From: Cadophora sp. MPI-SDFR-AT-0126
Lineage: Eukaryota; Ascomycota; Leotiomycetes; Helotiales; Ploettnerulaceae
DNA: 64,000 nucleotides
Reading direction: 5' to 3'
NCBI GenBank assembly: GCA_020747065.1
Contig: JAGMVK010000002.1
Coordinates: forward strand, 682,001 to 746,000
Below are positions 32,883 through 45,404 of this stretch, piece by piece (within the stretch, counting starts at the first letter, position 1; each line of letters begins with the position of its first letter). The notes below the pieces were generated by a model. It saw nothing but the letters and a program-made list of their open reading frames with translations. It was not told the DNA's origin and did no database searches. Both the position numbers and the translations under genes were made by a program.

Positions 32883-35800
32883 ACGTGTTCTTCAAAGCTC
32901 GGCAACAATACGATCTTCCTATTAAAAAGTTTGATCCGGCGGCCTGCATTCCTTTTCGTTTGGTGTTGGGTGATAGATTCGTTGCGTTATTTTGTGCTGA
33001 GAGGGGGGAAGGAGGGGTGGAGGAACTGTGGATGGGTGGACGGACGTGTTTGGAGATGGCTGAAGGAATGGATGGGAAAACCTATATGAGATATGAATAA
33101 ACGACATCGTGGCACTCCATCGTCTTCGACGCATTCCCATACATTTACTTCTCATTAATCTCTCAGCCTACTGGCAGTACATTTTTCATTCCACGCAATG
33201 CACCTCAGCACTAGCGACCGTACGGAATCTGCACCTCTTCTCCTTCGCTCGATTGGAAGATCTTACACTAAATTTTGTTTGCAAAGCTTGTGTTGGTCTT
33301 TGGTATCTCTCGGGGGCATTTACTAGCTTCTTAAGATGTTACAGATTACAGTCGACTGCAGATAGGAGGATTGATGACATCATGATGGGCAGTGAATTTG
33401 ATATATACCGAGGGGTGTGCAAGAATGGGCAAAGTGTTCGTATTGGCAAATGAAGACTGTGAATACTTTACAACAAGATGGTACCCAGTTGATACTCTAC
33501 TACAAGCTCAATCTCATTTTCACCTAAAAGATGGTAGGATACTGTCCCAGTATATAAAAGACATCTAGGTTCTAAGAGTATGCGGCGTCGACCAGCCATC
33601 AATAATCGATCCAGATCACAGTTGAGCTGGTGAAGAGTCTGGACGCATGGCCGGTCATGGAGACATTCCCTGCGCAGATAGATAGATTCTATGAAGGCGG
33701 ACTCTCCATGGCGAACACTTCGTTCAAGGGTTCTTTAATTATCTTGTGGTGAAGGTTCTAAGGCGGTACTCAGCAGGAAAATTTCCAGTTAAGTGACAAA
33801 AACAAAATCCTTGACAGCAGGATCGAACCGTTCCACCTTATGGCCACCTCACACCTGCTTCAAGGAAAATGAGGACTTTTTACCCTTCTCGAAAGATGCA
33901 ATTCTCCATTTGCCACGTCGTGATGTTGGACTAAAATAGTAAACATAGTCCGTCACGATCTCAACTTCGCTTATGTTGTCTCTGATTGCGGAGTGGTGCA
34001 AAATTGATATGTTCATCCACGATCTCCGGCAGTATTTATGCTTTCCCCATGAATCTAAATCGTGCAATCACTGACTGTTAGTAAGAGAGTGTCAAAGTTA
34101 TAAAAGGTCGCTGCATTTTGCACCGGCCAGAAATTACAGACCCCGATATCCTATGATTCAAGCACAGAATGTTTATTCGTATCAATGCAACAGAGTCATC
34201 AACTACGGAAACTGTCGGTGTTGTCTGTAAGAAGCATACAGCTGGACGAGCATGTAGATTTTTAGAATGACTATCATGTTCGCCTAGAAAAGCCCTGTCC
34301 TAAACCTAGTTGAGGAGAATGTTTCATGAGTGACAGCAAAAGGAAACTTGACAATAAACGAAACGAATTGCTCCGCGAAATTGCAGACAGCAAACACGAA
34401 GGCATGTCCACTATCCACCAAAGCTCTAGAGTAATCTTTACCCTAGCCAAAATATAAAGCATTGTTTCAAAAAGATTAATAGAATAATTAATCACTCTCT
34501 CCGTTGATTCGCAGATTTGAGTTCTCTGATGTTATTTCCGCCTTCGGCCTAAAGATGCGGAAGAAAGAATTTGATTTTCTTATGTGTGTACCACTCAGAG
34601 TGCAACAGCACCATAGGAATTTTCAGCATCCTCTACATCATTCAATTGAGAAAATATTCACTCAATCTCCCAGCCGCTTGATTGAAGGCGCTGTCGCTAT
34701 GTATAAATCATCTGTCGCGAAGTGAGGATCAGAGATCAGCCCAACAAGCGCAACGACAAGTGTCAGGGTGCGGCCGAGCTATAGTACATACCTCTCCATG
34801 CAGCCAATATGTCATTTCAATCACCTCGCCCAGTTTTGAATTTGTCTACGCATCATGTCCTACTAAAACTAAATGGCTCCGAGATATCCATACCATATAG
34901 CTTTGCGCGTCTCGCTTACATGTCAACAAACACTTCACAATTGACAACAAAATATCGCTTCGCAGCAGCAAATACAGCGCTGGAATTATCACTCAAAAGA
35001 AGCTGGCAGAGAGAGTCCTGTCACCCTTATAACCAAAATGTAAAATGTCTGTACGCCCCTTCTACGCTCGGTGTCTTCCTCTCCACGAACGCAAGAATCG
35101 AGATATTATTCTGAGCAGAGCCAGCGTTTGATAACAGTGCCTCGCGGCTCGATTGAGGTTGAAGTACTAGTCTCCTTCCCCTGTGGGTATTTATAGGAGA
35201 GATTTGTGCAGGTCTGTCGAAGATAGGATGGGGCTAGGTACGGAGAAAGATCATGATTCATCACTTCGGTAACAGAATGCTGATCACTCGAGCACTCACT
35301 TCCTGAATACCACTACAAACCCATGGTCCTCTACTTCCCGCCGCTACCTCATCAAACCGGAGCAAACAGGAAGCCTAGGAAAACATCGATCTCTATATGA
35401 AAGACCTTCCAGGCGCCCTTCGAGATATGGATCCAGTAGAAATTCTGGTGAAGCTCGAGCCGAATACACTTGGGTCTCATGAGGAGTTGATCGTAGCAGC
35501 GATATCAAGTTTATGTCTCGAGAAGAGACGCCAGTTGCCGAAAATACTCTTCACCTGTGCAGAACGCCATTTCCAGGCCGTTGGCCATGAAACGGTATTC
35601 CAAAACACGACGGGTTATGACAGCAGATTTGAAATTGACAACAGAATATCCCGCAAAGAAACTCGGAAGGTAGAGAAAAATGTCCGAGGCAGAGCTAAAG
35701 AAATATAACAGCAAACGGTGGCAACCAGGTCTTACCCATTCCTGGCTTACAGTCTTCATGGACTTCAATGAATGCTCCACGATCTCCTTTCCGCGTTCGG

Positions 35801-36146
35801 AATGGATTTTGAAGGTGTTGACCGAGCACATATTCTTCACAACCGAAAGGGAATCGACTACATTCCGTCACTGCGAAGAGTGTATTTGGAATGGTAAAGG
35901 TTTGCATTTCATCCCAGATACCATCACCTTAAGTCTGAAACTTTTACACAGACGCGAATGCCGTCCACATGGTAATCTTTGACCTATCAGTCATCTCTCG
36001 CTTCTGACAAGAATTTTCCTAGCAACAACAAAAGTGGTCTCTGTCGACTTATCTTTGTCCATTTCCAAGCCTTCCTTTAAATCATAAGACTCGTTCTCGT
36101 GTTCATCATATAATGTACATCATGTTCTGTCGTCCTTATCATCCCA
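32883..36146. other. Gene-poor stretch of 3.3 kb with a hairpin and weak open frames
   Basis: No gene of recognised family was found. Two adjacent forward open frames, 35397-35708 (begins MKDLPGALRDMDPVEILVK) and 35680-35982, could be parts of one small gene or a relic. I could not find splice sites that keep phase, so they are not called as a CDS. A strong inverted repeat lies at 33808-33866. The PPG1 3' UTR lies at the right end. Confidence 0.5.
33808..33866. repeat. Inverted repeat able to form a 13-bp stem with one bulge
   Basis: The left arm TCCTTGA-C-AGCAGG pairs with the right arm CCTGCT-TCAAGGA. The arms match fully except for one unpaired C at 33815. The loop is 32 nt and contains GATCGAACC, which on the minus strand resembles a tRNA T-loop. 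A cloverleaf could not be drawn. It lies in non-coding DNA. Function unknown. Confidence 0.6.
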
Positions 36147-37261
36147 TCATAGGAAGTAATCCGGCAACTGACTACCATCAGCAATCTTATCCTGACCTTG
36201 TTGATCCTTATGTAAATCATTCTCTGGAGCCGCCGCAAAGACATTGAAAAACCTCTCTCCGGTATCGCTGACTTCGAGCACACTCGCCATATTACCACAC
36301 CGATAGCAGTAATTCGGCGCACTCCAGACCGTACTTAGACGATCATCGTACAGGACTTGATAGCCTTCTTGGCAGAGCTGATGCGCACGGAGAATATGCG
36401 ACATATTGTTTACTTCGAGGAATTTCTTAACGACCTGTGCGCCGAAAGTGTAGCCAGCTCCGCGAGGGGAGAGGGAGAATTCATCGCGTTCGGGATCGGG
36501 GTCTGACCAAACGAGGTCGGCCATAGGCCCTTCGTGGGGAATTTCGCGAAAGCGGTCGATGATTTTAATTTGGTCTATTGAATGGATTGAGGGCGAGAGG
36601 CCTGGTAGGTTGCTCATTAGCCAGACCATCAATATCCAGGAAGTCAGAGAAACCTACCTCCATGCACGCAGAAGATCTGGTCGTTAATGACGACACTCAG
36701 AGTGAGGAAGTCAAACATATCGGTAAAGTAGTGCCAGACATTGGCGTTCCCATATTTTCTGGAGCACTCGGTATAGAATCCATATGATTGAGTAACTCCT
36801 CTCGATTCATGATTGCCTCGAATTAAATGCACGCGGTGTGGGTATCGTAGCTTCAGACAAACAAGAAGGGAAATCGTCTCCACGCTGAACATGCCTCTAT
36901 CAACATAATCGCCTGGAAGAGTCAGCCTTGCTTCGCAGATCTGGAGAACTCAAGCTTACCAAGGAATAGGTAGTTGGTATCTGGACACCATCCTCCAATC
37001 TTAAAGATCTCTATCAAGTCATAGAATTGGCCATGTATGTCCCCCACCACCGTAACTGGAGCTTGGACGTGCACAACATTGCTCTCTTGCATTAGCAGTT
37101 CTTTGGTCTTCGCACATATTGCCTCGATGACGGATTCGGCGAGGAGATTCTTCTTGTAAAGGCTTTCTATACATTCATCCAGATCGACCGAAGCTGGGTA
37201 GGTCAGGTTCGAAGGTCTTAGGCTCAGGAGAGATTTCCAACTCACAAGGCAAGCCAGGCAT
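36147..37261 (-). CDS. PPG1: PP2A-type serine/threonine phosphatase Ppg1
   Basis: Four exons (37261-37246, 37193-36960, 36912-36658, 36601-36147) sum to 960 nt, 319 residues. Catalytic metal motifs are complete: GDIHGQ (about 56-61), GDYVDRG (84-90) and GNHE (116-119), with [16 protein letters not shown] and a stretch starting [10 protein letters not shown]. The protein closely resembles yeast Ppg1 ([31 protein letters not shown]). Ppg1 acts in a Far-like complex and affects mitophagy and glycogen in yeast. The protein ends DYFL, the carboxymethylated tail of PP2A-group enzymes. The first coding exon is only 16 nt (MPGLP), inferred because no ATG is available at the usual D-L-D-E-C start. The exact N-terminus is the weakest part. 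Confidence 0.92.
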
Positions 37262-38186
37262 ATTGTATATTCCGAGATGGACTCTTTCCCACAGTTACTC
37301 GCAGGTTTTATGGCGACAAGGTGCCAGGGTTCATCAACGATGGCAGTCGCCACGAAGCTCTGGTGTTGATTGGGGGCGAGAGCTTGAGCTGGAGCTTGAT
37401 GGAGCAGATTCTGGCTGTAAGGAGTGCTGGCGCAACAACATGGTCGCTTGATCAAACGGCCCTAAGTCATGCTACGGGTAGCCGAGTTCGAAAGAATCCT
37501 CTGGCTCAGTAGCAACCTCTGAAGAGCATTGCAAAGGAAGTGAAATGTAAGGCCGAGGAGGTTGCTGTCGATTATCAAGAAAGGCCGAGATGTTGTCGCT
37601 TGCTGCACCATACGAAAGTTGGCTTGAGGGATGCGCTTCTGCAGGGGCCCTAGCGCAGTCCCTCAAACACGCCGTAACATTCGCTTTGATACCCCTGCCC
37701 TCCTAGGCCGCTAGTCTAAACGTTGATCCGTTCCGGGCAGGCGAATTTGTTCTCACGTTATCTGAATTGTTCATCTTCAACAACCTTGACGACAAACACT
37801 TCCGTTCCATCCTCTCCTTCATCTGTACTTCTACTACTATCGCTGCATAGTCTGCATTTCAAAGCCTTTTAAATTTCTTGCGCTCAGTCAGTTGATTGAT
37901 TATTTTGCTTACGTTTTTTGCTGAGTTTGGGGCCAATACATCGTCACACTGCACTAAAGTCGCCGTTGAACAAACGGGACCACACATGCCAAATTAGTTG
38001 CACCACCACTGCATTCTTTCGATGTTGCAACAACTCCGCTTTGTCGACACTTGAATGTCATTGCTCGGATTCTACATTTTGTTCGCAACACAGCTGATTC
38101 TGGTCTTCCTGATTCTGGTCTTCGTCACGAGCGTTCCTCAAGACGTCCTCTACATCATCCCTTGATACGTTAGGATACGATTTGCC
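37262..38186. promoter_or_regulatory. Divergent upstream region, PPG1 and zinc-knuckle gene
   Basis: About 925 bp between two divergent starts. The stretch before 38187 is pyrimidine-rich with repeated CTGATTCTGGTCTTC. Only short open frames occur. Confidence 0.45.
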
Positions 38187-41100
38187 ATGGCTTCGACGCC
38201 ATGGCATCAAGGCAGCCAGCCTTTGGTGCAAAACAATGGTTACTATCAACAGGCAGTTCAACAACCTATTCAACAACCAGTCCAGCAGCCAGTCCAGCGG
38301 AGGAAGACAAATCCGCCCCCAGTTTGCTTTAACTGTGGAGTTGAAGGTCACTTTCTTGTCGCCTGCCCTGAGGCAACCCGCAATACTCCCGGGTAAGTTA
38401 CTATGCTTAAGATGCTGAATTTCGCTTCCAAGGGAAATTTGAGAAGATGGGACGAACCATTTCCGTTCTAGCCTGTCGGCTACTCTACACGTGCCTCGAG
38501 TTGGAAGTTTATTTATCATCTTCGAGCCCAATTCTCGGTTTCTGCACAATCTCGATCTTGACATTAAAGTTTGTCACTGTCTCCAAATCTTGCACCATTT
38601 CCTTACGTTATGGCACCGTCGAAGGGAACGTTCAAGGGACGCTTTGTTAACAGTCGTAGGGGTTTCACTCCAACACCAAGGCCCTATCAACAAGCACCTG
38701 GTCCTATTTTGCAGAATCAGCCTTATCCTCCACAAGGAGGACCTGTTCAGTATCCTTCGTATCAGCCTACTCCACAGTATGGTAACCCAGGACAGCAATA
38801 CTCATACAATCAACCCCAACCGCAACCGCAACCTCAACCACAACAACCATATGGCCAACCTCAGCAATACAACCAACCTCAGCAGTACAACCAAACTCAG
38901 CAATATGGTCAACCACAGCAATATGGTCAACCACAGCAATATGGTCAACCACAGCAATATGGCCAACCACCGCAGAGTAATCAACCTGCGCAGTATGGTC
39001 AATCTGGCCACCAACCAACTGCTTACAATCCCTTTCCTCCTATTCCTGCAGGTCCGCCTCAGTTTAATGCCACAGGCTACCAAGGTCCACCTCAACAGTT
39101 TGCTCCAGTAGCCCCAGTGCCATACCAACAGCCGCCAAATAACTACCCACCTCAGAATACCAGCTATGCAGGATCCTACTCAGCACCTCCCGTGGCCTAT
39201 CAAGCCTCTCAGCCACAATGGAACAATCCGCCCCCTATATCACGACCTCCACATCAACAGCAGCAGCGCCGTAGCTCTACTCAGCGAGGACATTCTGGTA
39301 CCCCTAGTCACCCACTTCAAGGTCAACGGTCACGGTCTCAGCAGCTTGATCACAACCCTGAGTCGCTTCATCAAACGCCACAGACGCCTGCTTCTACTCA
39401 TGGAAGTATACGCCAAGCCTCGCGCAAAGGATCCCTCATCACGCCTGATGGAAAACTAGACGATAAATTGCAAGATTCAAGTCGAGCCAGTACCCCTTAC
39501 GGCCGCAATGGAGCTGGCGATGATCCGCCGCTTGATATCTACAACGCTGCACCAACCCCTTCAGCTAGTCAGAACTACGACAAGGATAAGCCCGAAGATG
39601 GCGAAGTTGGAGAGGGTGAAGACGAGGCATTATTCAACTGGGAATTCAAGCAAATCTTCAAGGAGCCTGCAAGAGACGAGACAGTAGCACTCGCACAACC
39701 GCTCTCTGCAAACTTTAAATCAACCCCGGTTCCTCTTGTCCAGGCATGGAGTATGAACGTGCCCTCAATCTCCAGATATGCGAGAAAGGACAACCTGAAA
39801 GAATTTGTCCGTCCTATACGAGAATTGCCTCAGTGGTCGTATCTGCAAGAAGATCCTGCTTTCGCAGATATTCAGCTTGACGGTCCTTCGATTTCTCTGG
39901 AAGATCTTCCTTCTTGGATTGTCACGCATCATGAACAGATGGAAATTCAAACGAACGAAGATCAAATAGATGAATCGCTTCAGGAGCCGTTGGATGAGCA
40001 GGTAGAATTCTCTCGGAAACGCCGTTCAGATGAATTGGCAGGATCGAGCCAAGACTACCCAAGACAGAAGACTGGTGATATCAAAACCGAGGATTCGAGT
40101 GACCAGGAGGATGGAACTTCACGCATCAAACGCCTGAAAACTGTAGACGAAAAGGATGAAGATGACATGATGCAAATACCGACTGTCCGTACACCGGTTA
40201 TTGGGTATAGATCTGGGACACCTTGTGTCGAGACCGAGGGCGATGCTTGGGCTCCAGAGCCAGGTGAAACTGCTAGCACTCCTCAAGATCCCACAGAAGC
40301 CCTTTTGGCTTCGCTAGGAGTGACTGGTTCTCCAAAGCCAGTCAATAAAGAGCCTGTTCCAGCCTACATGAACGATCTGGAAGAGCAACCACGTCGCTCT
40401 GAATCATCCCAACCGCTTGCCGAGACCAGTCAGACCCCTAATCCGCCGCCAAACCCGCCACCAGTAAACCGGCCCCAATCCAACAGCCATGTCCCCTCCA
40501 ATGTTCAACACGGTCATCCTTCAATCAGTCAACCAGGTCCTCCGATGAACATGAACGGCCAGAGCGCTTCTCCTACGAACATCAACAACCACCAAGGTCC
40601 CCCAATGGCAGTACATGATCAGCAAGGATCGGCAACGAATGCTCAACATGATTTTGCTTCTCATAACCCACAGCAATACGGACCCGCCATGAACGGGCCA
40701 TATCCAAATGGTCAGCCAGCAGCTCCACCCTACGCCAATCCAACCGTGGGCAACTTCACCCAAGGCAACCAGCAATACGGGCTTCCAAATGGTCCACCAA
40801 ACTATAGCAATGTTCCGTACACGCCGCCAGCCATCCCGCCAACTTATGGCAACGCGCCACCGCCATCTAACAGCTACGGACGCCCTAACAACTTCCCACA
40901 GCAAGGCCCGCCTCAGTGGGGACCTCCAAATCAGCCATACAATCATGTAAGTGCACAAGTGTCTCTATATATGCCTCAATGCTTTGTAATCTCATAAATC
41001 CACTGCAAAATGCCCTTAATAAGATCACTAATCACTAATAATACTCTTGTAAAAGCAGGGACAATCTAGCACTGCTCCTCAAGGTTATGCTCCATACCCG

Positions 41101-41855
41101 CAACAACAAAATGCCCCCTATGTAAATCCACAATACACTCCCGCGCCCTACCATAACGCACCTGTTCCCTACTACCCTCAAGGACCTCCGCAGCAAGGTC
41201 AGCAACGGAACCCGTCAATGCCTGGCAATTATCCACCACCGACACAAAGTAGCCCAACGCATTATTTCCCACCCCAGAATCCACCACAACATGGACAGAA
41301 TATGTACACTCAGAACACTCCGCAACCGCAGTTCAATCCAGGTCCAGGAGGCCATTATGGGAACACCAACGAGCCTCAACAAAGCAATCAGTTCTCAAAC
41401 GGACCACCCCAACAGCCTTTTCGGCAAGACTCTGGTTACATGAGTGCGCGAGGATCTTATAGCAACGATGGTGGTCAGCAAGCTTTCAATGGCAATCAGA
41501 ACGTGCCCCCAGGTCCACCCTCCCACTCGACAATGGATGGCGCTTCGAGTCCCAAGCCTGAGCCTTCAGCAGATGAAGCAGAAATCACGTCGAGCCAGCA
41601 GATGACTCGCAAGGATAGTGACACCGGATCTCGAGCTACGGATTCGACAGGAACTCCATTGAGTCCTACCTCGATGGAGATTCTGGGCAAGTTGGAGCGC
41701 AGATCCAGTGACTCAAAGTCCAGAGAGAAAAAGAAGGCGAAGGATGCGGCCCGCAAGGCAAAGCGACCACAGCCAGTTGTTGCCGAGGCATACAGGTCTG
41801 TCTGCACGTCTTGATGTATTTTCGTGGCTAACTTTTCGGTAGCCGTCGTTGGTGA
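38187..41855 (+). CDS. CCHC zinc-knuckle protein with long Q/P/N-rich low-complexity region
   Basis: Four exons (38187-38392, 38570-40946, 41059-41795, 41843-41855) sum to 3,333 nt, 1,110 residues. One zinc knuckle, [14 protein letters not shown] (C47, C50, H55, C60), lies near the N-terminus and probably binds RNA or single-stranded nucleic acid. It is followed by about 200 residues of Q/P/Y/N-rich sequence with tandem QQYGQP units, a more ordered middle ([38 protein letters not shown]) and a second Q/P/N-rich region. The tail is basic ([17 protein letters not shown]) and ends in a 13-nt exon encoding SRRW. Composition is prion-like and could support condensate formation, which is an inference. 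Function unknown. Confidence 0.85.
38901..38972 (+). repeat. 18-bp tandem repeat in the zinc-knuckle gene
   Basis: Three perfect copies of CAATATGGTCAACCACAG (38901-38954) and a fourth with two changes (to 38972) encode QYGQPQ units. The units fall in multiples of three, so copy-number change keeps the frame. Confidence 0.9.
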
Positions 41856-42510
41856 AGGGTGTCGTGAAAAGCATTGTATGGATAGAAATCGGACTTCATC
41901 GTAGGCATCTCGAGCCTACCCCATACAGTGCTGCGATGAGCCTCTTCCGGGGTTTCGCAGGCCTTCAAGTGGACGGTTGGTCTCTGACCACATGTTTTTC
42001 TTTTCTTGTAAATCATGTATGCATTTGGCGATCGATTGAGCGTTCGCCTCTTTGCTATTCTTCATTCTGCTTCTGCTCGTTTGGCGTACTTATCACGTGC
42101 TTTTTTGTAAAATTGAATTTTCTTGCATTATTACATTGCGAATTGGCTCTGATTGGCTTCTTGTCTGTCTCGCTCGCACATATGTCTCCTACCGGGCAAA
42201 TTATGCTTGGTGAAAGGTGTTTGATCGTACCATCGTTTTGCCATTTTGAAGAGATAGTTACGAATCCGACCCAATGCAGGGAAGCATCTAGCTCCGAGGT
42301 CCGATTCAGAAGCTTTTCGTGCGTGGCGTTTTTGGATGTCACAGTCAAACCTTGTCTGTAAACCTATGAATTGAAATTGAAGCATGCACTTCCCTTCCTT
42401 GAAATACGGAAAAGGCCTCATAGTTCGTGGCTTCGACTGTTTGTATGTATGCAATGTCTGGAATTCTGATGCTTGATCAATATCTATGATTCGAATTGCC
42501 TCACGTCACT
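41856..42510. other. Intergenic between converging zinc-knuckle gene and APL6
   Basis: About 650 bp between the stops of two converging genes. It should hold two 3' UTRs. Open frames are short and featureless. Confidence 0.55.
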
Positions 42511-45150
42511 TCACTGCACAAGTCTATCATGCTCGTTCTCATCACTGCTTTCCTCCTCCGCATCCGATGCCTCCTCGCTGGACTGCTCTTCACTTTCATC
42601 CTCGGCTTCCTCGTCATCATCCTCTTCGCTCTCTTCTTCTTCGGTCTCTTCTTCTTCGACTTCGTCCTCTGCCAACCAGTCATCTAGAGTCTTCTCTTTA
42701 CCTCCTCCGGCAGCAGCAGCACTAAAGCCATTCGTAGCGGATGGTGATGTCCCCATCCTCGAATCTTTGATGGCTGAATCTAGACGCTCGCCAGCAGGTA
42801 TCACTCTATTCGACTCGTATTCGGCTTTCGTCACATCGCCTTCTCGTAATGATGGATCGGGCTCTTCGCCTGCCTTCACCCAGTCTGGTAATGCCTCGTA
42901 GCCTCGCACACCGTGCAAACCGCCACCTTCACCTATGACTAGACTGGCCGAGCCAAGGGTAAAACCTGTCCGGCTTTCTGAAGGACTGGGAGTATGTGGT
43001 ACAGGTTTGGGTGCGAGTAGCATGAGGCTTGCTAGCTGGGTAGAGGACGGTACGCTTAGAAGAGACTTGTAAAGACGCGTCCGATCTCGTAGGTCATATG
43101 AGGTGTCGTACCGTGCGAGTAAGAGAATATAATTCCACAGCAGAACGATAGGATGTTCTGATTCTGGAGGTGGTGGTGGAAATGACGTCTGAGATGGGCC
43201 ATCGAGCTCTCCAAAGCCCTCATGGCCTGCAGACGAGTAGTCGGGCGAGGCAATTGGTGTCGCAACGGTTTGATGGTAAGACACCGGTTCTGAGCGGTTG
43301 AGATGATGAAGGTAGACCTTAGCAGCTAGCAGAACTATCTGCAGCTTTGCTGGTTCTGCTTCATCCGCAAAGCCTTTGGCCAAGATACGCAGTACATCTG
43401 CAGCAATGTTGTCCTCGCCATCATTGCCAGCAAACTCTCCGACCAGCCAGATAATCGATGCTCTTGCTCGAGGATTTGTCGCCGTATCGAGGTTCTTCGC
43501 TAAGCGAATAACGGTGTTGGTATGTGAAGCGGGGTCTTGCTGTATCAGATGTCTGATGACAGTCAAAGATTCGGCTGCCAGGTTCCCATCCAGACTGGTA
43601 ATCTGCTTAAGAAGCAGCCGCAAACATCGTGCCGATGTCTTGGCATCGCTCTGTGCACATCGTCCAATAGCTCGTACAGCTTCCCGGACCAGCGCTTTAT
43701 CCGAGCCTTGAGAAAAATGCTCGAGTTCATTCAAGATGAGGCTTTTCAGGTAAGCATTGCAGTGCGGGAATATCAGCGTAAGTAGTTCCAGCTTTAGCTC
43801 CCAGACTTGTGGTGGATCCGTAGAGTGGACTAGGAAATGAGTTGCGTATTTGACGAATGCTTCTGGTCGCGTGAGGCACACCGAGACGATGTTGAAGAGT
43901 GCCATATGTTGAATATCCTGCGGTCCGCGTAATAATGCTATTAGAGGCCCGACTGAAAGACTGATGTATTCTTGCGTGCCGAGATTGACGTAGCATCTTG
44001 TGACCGAAACCACCACTGCTGAATTTCGACTTTGTAGAAGAGGTTTGATGTTCTTCAACAGCATCTCCAGGTCTGGATCCAGGACTTGCTCTACCTCCCC
44101 CGTCTCCTCCTCCTGCTCCTCCCCATCCCCTTCATCATCATAAAACCCTTTCGTAGTTGCATTCCCATTGCTCTTCTTCACGACCCTCCTCGTCCTCCTC
44201 GGGAAACACTTCCTCGAATAAATCGTCATCAGCCTCAACGTAGCCAACTGACTCCATTCATCCATATCCACCACTTTCCTCACCAGCCCCCTGTAATGCG
44301 GATGCACCAAATCCAATCTCTCAGGACAAACCTCTAGAAAAGCAGTCACGGCCGCCCCCGCAACGAAATACTGCCTATCACCCAACAAAACCGCCAAATA
44401 CTCAATCAACTGATTCCTCGTCCCGGGATCTAGTCTATAGCACTTCGGTACCGCCAGCGCCGCCGCCTTTCTCACATGCGGACTCATGTCACCCAGACCT
44501 TTCTTGATAGCTAGGGAGACGATCTGCGAGATGACGGGGACGCGGATGCCAGACATGGTTTTGAGAGCGAGGGCGCGGATGGCGGGAGACTGGTCGGAGA
44601 GGGATTTCTGGATGGTGTTTATGGAGAGGAGGGCGAGATCGGGCTCGGATTCGGCGTGTGCGAGGAGGTAGATGTACACGAGCTTTTTGATCTCGATATT
44701 GGGGGAGGCGACGTTCTTGACAACTGAGGAGAAGAAGCTTTGGGTTGGGAGGGAGCGGTACATCATCTATACGTTGTGAAGAGTCAGTACGTAATTCTAC
44801 AATGTTTTGGGAGAAGATCTGGACATGTTGATGGACTTGGGATTTGGATATCGGTATCGGTAATGGAACTGAGAACCACGGAGGCAAACGTACGGAGATG
44901 ACCTTCCTCAGCCCTTCCAACACTTCTCGCTCAGTCCTGCTATCCAGCAGCTTCTTGATCTGCGCAGCTGGAAGAGTCTTGACAGCGGAGCGAGAGCTCC
45001 TTGCTGATTGCGCGGCATCGAGAGTGAGTTCTCTTGCTGCATCCACGAATACTCGTCAGAACACATTCTTTTCGCAGCCAGAAGAGATAGCAGAGGTGGG
45101 AGGAGCGTACCGCTTTCCAGCAAGCTGGATATTCGAGATATCGACTCCAT
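42511..45150 (-). CDS. APL6: AP-3 adaptor complex beta subunit
   Basis: Three exons (45150-45111, 45036-44894, 44766-42511) sum to 2,439 nt, 812 residues, close to yeast Apl6 (809). It starts MESISRISSLLESARELTLD. The adaptin HEAT trunk follows: SRTEREVLEGLRKVIS, NVASPNIEIKKLVYIYLLAH, a run starting IRALALKTMSGIRVP and a stretch from VRKAAALAVPKCYRLDPGT. DRQYFVAGAAVTAFLEVCPE is diagnostic of AP-3 beta rather than AP-1/2. The last ~60 residues are a Glu/Asp/Ser hinge, as in other AP-3 beta subunits, with no ear domain beyond it. AP-3 carries cargo from the Golgi/endosome to the vacuole. Firm call. Confidence 0.95.
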
Positions 45151-45404
45151 GGAGGAGTGTTGTTTGCGGAGTGAAGTCGCGTGGAGGGGAAATCTGGAGC
45201 TTGATGTTCCTTGGTGGGGCTGGCTAGTCAGTGATGGCATCTTTGACAGGGGTGCAGTCAATGTTGATTTGATTTCCACCGTTAAGCCTCTCATTAGTTG
45301 TTTGACTACATGTTTTCCTATCATAAATCTCAGAGTGTTAGTCAATATAATGTTATTGAAGCCAACGTTTTATAGTATAATTGATTAATAACATAGATGA
45401 TTTC

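Noticed and set aside
33808..33866. A tRNA gene on the minus strand (T-loop-like GGTTCGATCC)
   Set aside because: The T-stem does not pair, no D-arm or anticodon arm could be placed and the surrounding arms form a simple hairpin instead.
38767..39128. Valine- or leucine-rich minus-strand frames with repeats
   Set aside because: They are antisense readings of the zinc-knuckle gene's Q/P repeats.
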